DNA from: Actinomycetes bacterium
GTDB lineage: Bacteria > Actinomycetota > Acidimicrobiia > Acidimicrobiales > Bog-793
Reading direction: 5' to 3'
Length of the DNA: 40,129 nt
Assembly (NCBI GenBank): GCA_021798275.1
Contig: JAJZMK010000079.1
Span: forward strand, 1 to 40,129
Part shown: in pieces, positions 37,529 through 40,129 of the stretch
Position numbering within the stretch: the first letter of the stretch is position 1
Layout: the number at the start of each line of letters is the position of its first letter
Position numbers and translations under genes: made by a program
The notes under the pieces: model-generated
Database searches by the model: none
Seen by the model: the letters and a program-made list of their open reading frames with translations, nothing else
What the model was told of the DNA's origin: nothing

Positions 37529-38943
37529 CCATTTCCACATATGACCTAGGGACTCAACCTCTTATCCTTGCCAGGATAAAGTCTGAACTCAGAGATCCTT
37601 TATATGAAGTAAGAACCATTGATCTTTCTTTGTCTGAGCTAACAAATGATGATATTTCCTGGCCGGAAGTTGTTATTTTTTCGATTCCCATGCATACGGC
37701 TATGGCCCTCACGAAAGAACTCGTCACAAAAATACGATCTCTCCGAGACGACATAAAACTTTGCTTTTTCGGACTCTATGCCCCTGCGGCATTGAGCGCA
37801 AACCTTTTGTCAACAAACGATATAGCGATCGCCGGAACGGGTTTTGACACCTTGATCTCTTGGCTAAAAACACTTACGGCAAACAGTAACAAGCAATATG
37901 AGCACGGTAAGGTTTATGTTGATATAGGGACTGTTCAACCTAAAAACCACTTACTCCCAGACAGAAGCAGCCTTCCGTCTCTTGAGAGCTATGTTCACTA
38001 TCTCGCCGATGGGGTCACGAAAACAGTCGCCACCTTAGAGGTTGTTTCCGGATGTTCTCATCACTGCCGACATTGCCCAGTTCCTGTGATTTACAAAGGC
38101 AAGACTCGTAAAGCACCGGAAGAGGAAATTCTCGCTGATGCCCGACAGCAAATTGAAAATGGGGCAAGTCATATCCATTTCTCTGACCCTGACTTTTTTA
38201 ACAGACCTCAGTATGGCATGTCCATAATGTCAAGATTGAAAAGCGACTTTCCCCACCTAAGCTTCGATGCAACCATAAAAATCAGCCATATCCTAAAATA
38301 CAGACACTTGTTAAAAGACCTGTCTGAAAAAGATTGCAATTTATTGATTGCCGCTTTGGAGCAGGTCAATAACGATACCCTCAAAATCTTGGATAAAGGA
38401 CATACCAAAGAAGAGGCCGAACTGGCATTTCGCTTATTGCGTGAACTAGGCATTGAGCCAAGACCATCTCTTCTCCCGTTTACGCCTTGGACAACACCTT
38501 ATGACATCGTTGAATTACTGGACTTCATCTATGAAAATGACTTAGTCTGGAATGTTGACCCAGTCCAGTGGTCTATACGTCTCTTACTTCCCCCTGGTTC
38601 TCTACTACTTGACTCCACCGAGAGAACACTACTTAGCTCATTGGGCGAATTGTCTGAGGACGGTCTTAGCTATGAATGGAAATCTCCCGAACCTGTCTTA
38701 GATGAATTGGCGAGAGAAATTGGTGTATTGGCAGAAGACGCAGTCGATGATTCTCCTCAAGATGCTTATTTTAGAATCAGAAAATTGGTATTTGACACTC
38801 TCAAAATCACATACTACGAGCCGAAGATCAAAGAATCTTCGATGTCTAAAATACCGGGAAATCTCCGACCGAAATTGAGTGAAAACTGGTTTTGCTGCGC
38901 AATGCCGACCAACAATCAAAAGAGCCGAATGCTATGTCATTGA
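37516..38943 (+). CDS. Radical SAM enzyme with B12-like N-terminal domain and CCAMPT tail
   Basis: 475 residues. Residues 1-120 look like a B12-binding-type Rossmann domain without a clear His ligand (ILAISTYDLGTQP, VVIFSIP, CFFGLYAPAALSANLL). The radical SAM core starts at the CX3CX2C cluster motif CSHHCRHC (Cys180, 184, 187), then HIHFSDPDFFN, LSFDATIKISHI, LLIAALEQVNNDTLKILDKGHT. The C-terminus ends WFCCAMPTNNQ with adjacent Cys460-Cys461, matching the tail of the CUAEP/CCAEP-tail radical SAM family, where the first Cys is Sec in some members; here Glu is replaced by Met. The enzyme splits SAM to a 5'-deoxyadenosyl radical. It overlaps both neighbours. Substrate unknown. Confidence 0.85.
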   Translation: MRILAISTYDLGTQPLILARIKSELRDPLYEVRTIDLSLSELTNDDISWPEVVIFSIPMHTAMALTKELVTKIRSLRDDIKLCFFGLYAPAALSANLLSTNDIAIAGTGFDTLISWLKTLTANSNKQYEHGKVYVDIGTVQPKNHLLPDRSSLPSLESYVHYLADGVTKTVATLEVVSGCSHHCRHCPVPVIYKGKTRKAPEEEILADARQQIENGASHIHFSDPDFFNRPQYGMSIMSRLKSDFPHLSFDATIKISHILKYRHLLKDLSEKDCNLLIAALEQVNNDTLKILDKGHTKEEAELAFRLLRELGIEPRPSLLPFTPWTTPYDIVELLDFIYENDLVWNVDPVQWSIRLLLPPGSLLLDSTERTLLSSLGELSEDGLSYEWKSPEPVLDELAREIGVLAEDAVDDSPQDAYFRIRKLVFDTLKITYYEPKIKESSMSKIPGNLRPKLSENWFCCAMPTNNQKSRMLCH

Positions 38944-39698
38944 ATACAAAATTTGAGCCCGATAAAAGTGAGTGGGTAAGTTTTGAAGACGAAGAAGAAG
39001 ACCGCACCTGGCTGTTAGACGTGACATTTTTAACATCAGCTTGGAATTGTATATATTCTAGGGGATGTAAAGGCGTTTTAAAAGAAGACGCCACTGAATT
39101 AATGCACGGGTGCTGTAGTTATGGTGCCCACTTTGTGGATCAAGCAGACGCTGACCGAATACTTGAGATTTCTAAGAAGTTATCGGTAGATGATTGGCAA
39201 TTCAAACAAGCGGCAGATAAAGCAAACGGCCCCATCAAATGGGCAAAAAATTCGAAGGGATCTATAACTACAAAACTAAAAGACGGAGCTTGCATATTTC
39301 TAAACCGCTCGGACTTTCATTTGGGAGCTGGTTGTGCTCTTCACCAATTGGCCTTACAAGACAACATATCACCAATGGAATATAAGCCGGAAGTTTGTTG
39401 GCAACTACCGCTGCGAAAAGAGGACTTGACCGAAGCTTCCGGCCATATAATATCGAAAATTACTTCATGGAAGCGTCGCGACTGGGGCAAGGGAGGCTAT
39501 GAATTCCATTGGTGGTGCACAGAAGATGAAATTGCTTATTCAGCAAAAAATCCGGTATATATAACGCTGAAAGATGAACTCATTGCTTTAATAGGACAAG
39601 ATGTATTTGACAAATTTACGAAATATATTAAAAAAAGTAATTCCAAAGCAACAGTAAAATACCTACCTATGCCAAGTAAGCAGCGCGACATTACCTAA
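38934..39698 (+). CDS. Conserved Cys-rich protein, partner of the radical SAM operon
   Basis: 254 residues from the ATG at 38934, chosen over an upstream in-frame TTG (38892) because it gives a 10-base overlap with the radical SAM stop. Conserved-looking Cys sites: CIYSRGCKG, HGCCSYGAHF, GACIFLNRSDFHLGAGCALH and EVCWQLPL, with HWWCTEDE near the end. This pattern matches an actinobacterial hypothetical family that resembles DUF3109 and may bind a metal or Fe-S cluster; the ligands are inferred. The operon position suggests a role as electron or sulfur partner, or as substrate, of the radical SAM enzyme. No enzyme activity is known to me. Confidence 0.75.
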   Translation: MSLNTKFEPDKSEWVSFEDEEEDRTWLLDVTFLTSAWNCIYSRGCKGVLKEDATELMHGCCSYGAHFVDQADADRILEISKKLSVDDWQFKQAADKANGPIKWAKNSKGSITTKLKDGACIFLNRSDFHLGAGCALHQLALQDNISPMEYKPEVCWQLPLRKEDLTEASGHIISKITSWKRRDWGKGGYEFHWWCTEDEIAYSAKNPVYITLKDELIALIGQDVFDKFTKYIKKSNSKATVKYLPMPSKQRDIT

Positions 39699-39802
39699 AT
39701 AATATATTCTCCTACCTAATTACAATTAGATTTCTCAATACTTTACATCATTAATCAGCTATAGCTACAATTGACCCTGTTAATTATAGCGGAGGCATAT
39801 CT

Positions 39803-39974
39803 TTGAGCGATGAGATTAAAATTCTCTGTGATACAAATATATTTATTGCCATCGAAGAGAACCGTGGGTTGGCAAGTGAATTTATTACCCTTACGAAAGA
39901 CCCAAAATGCACATTGTATCTATGTAAAGCTACAATCGATTATGACATATTTAGCGATAGTAGCCAGTATCGTC
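39803..39974 (+). pseudogene. PIN-domain ribonuclease gene cut by an IS3 element
   Basis: TTG start at 39803 with GGAGG seven bases before it. The first 57 codons are a PIN N-terminus: KILCDTNIFIAIEENRGLAS with the catalytic Asp10, then LTKDPKCTLYLCKATIDYDI. At 39975 the IS3 end begins; the frame then reads 12 foreign codons to a stop at 40012. A PIN needs ~120-140 residues and three more acidic residues, so the gene is dead here unless its rest lies beyond the element. No antitoxin gene is seen upstream. Confidence 0.75.
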
Positions 39975-40129
39975 TGAGCCTCCCCAGTTTAAGTAGACAC
40001 CGACCAAGCTAACAACAATCTATGATTGTTAGATGAAAGGATGTCAAAATGGGAGTTACAAGGAGACAATTTACTCTTGAATTTCGAACCGATGCGGCAC
40101 ACAGAGTTATAGATTCTGGTCGTAGCGTT
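39975..40129 (+). mobile_element. IS3-family insertion sequence, left end (continues past the window)
   Basis: The end TGAGCCTCCCCAGTTTAAGT then AGACACC follows the terminal-repeat style of IS3 elements (TGA..C..CCC...). About 75 bases on, an OrfA transposase begins and runs off the window. The PIN frame breaks at the same base, which fixes the boundary. The target duplication cannot be checked because the right end is outside. Confidence 0.75.
40049..40129 (+). CDS. IS3-family transposase OrfA, N-terminal 27 codons only
   Basis: ATG at 40049, with GAAAGGATG about 5-13 bases before it. The visible residues VTRRQFTLEFRTDAAHRVID then SGRSV match the opening of IS3 OrfA (RRxFTxEFKxDAVxLV...GxS), a helix-turn-helix that binds the element's ends. 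The frame is open at the window edge. In such elements OrfB is made by a -1 frameshift; that part is not visible. Confidence 0.8.
   Translation, partial: MGVTRRQFTLEFRTDAAHRVIDSGRSV

Overview
This window looks like a chromosomal piece of a fairly AT-rich bacterium, most likely an uncultured or little-studied member of the Actinomycetota. The pointers are an MmpL-type RND transporter in an operon with a PlsC acyltransferase, a catalase-peroxidase, a glutamic (G1) peptidase, a two-domain NfuA, and a three-gene operon of an ATP-grasp enzyme, a radical SAM enzyme with a paired-Cys tail and a Cys-rich metal-binding-type protein, a set I associate with Actinomycetota. This placement is inference; there is no rRNA in the window. 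I found no tRNA, rRNA or CRISPR array.

Layout. 1-4652 (minus): the first ~1550 codons of a very large secreted YD/Rhs-repeat protein, with an N-terminal propeller-like region and an embedded block of 67-residue NHL-like repeats (exact 201-bp period). 4653-7850: an insertion-sequence graveyard with a decayed IS256-family element that still has both terminal repeats (5501-6839) and a decayed IS481-family transposase. 7853-12297: a UbiB/ABC1 kinase-like protein, a BioD-like protein, a CARF-RelE protein (Cami1-like CRISPR ancillary ribonuclease, but with no CRISPR locus in view) and, convergent to it, an NYN-domain nuclease. 12617-13865: an aldo-keto reductase fragment and a small ABM-like protein. 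14207-19178: a tightly overlapping operon ribB > plsC-TPR > mmpL (minus), divergent from a MarR regulator, with a perfect palindrome between them. 19250-22916: an efflux-pump remnant, a strong hairpin, an MDR-family oxidoreductase and a secreted G1 peptidase. 23042-24324: a small protein with a motif typical of eCIS cargo proteins and a tiny conserved-looking protein. 24632-27932: katG and a divergent SRPBCC protein, with several palindromes between. 28121-31237: two genes each broken by one in-frame stop, within mostly gene-free AT-rich DNA. 31238-35788: a GT-C-like membrane protein, aroC and nfuA. 35981-39698: the ATP-grasp / radical SAM / Cys-rich operon. 39803-40129: a PIN-domain gene cut by the left end of an IS3-family element that runs off the window.

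How the parts work together. The ribB-plsC-mmpL genes are translationally coupled, which suggests lipid synthesis and export made together with a flavin-precursor enzyme, possibly under the MarR protein. The CARF-RelE protein would be expected to sense cyclic oligoadenylate and cleave mRNA; it has its own inverted repeat just upstream and faces a second putative RNase (NYN). The 35981-39698 operon is the best candidate for an uncharacterised biosynthetic or modification pathway: ATP-dependent ligation, radical chemistry and a Cys-rich partner, with an Fe-S carrier (NfuA) divergent from it.

Limits: all assignments come from reading motifs by eye; no database search was made. Starts were chosen by Shine-Dalgarno spacing and family length where possible.
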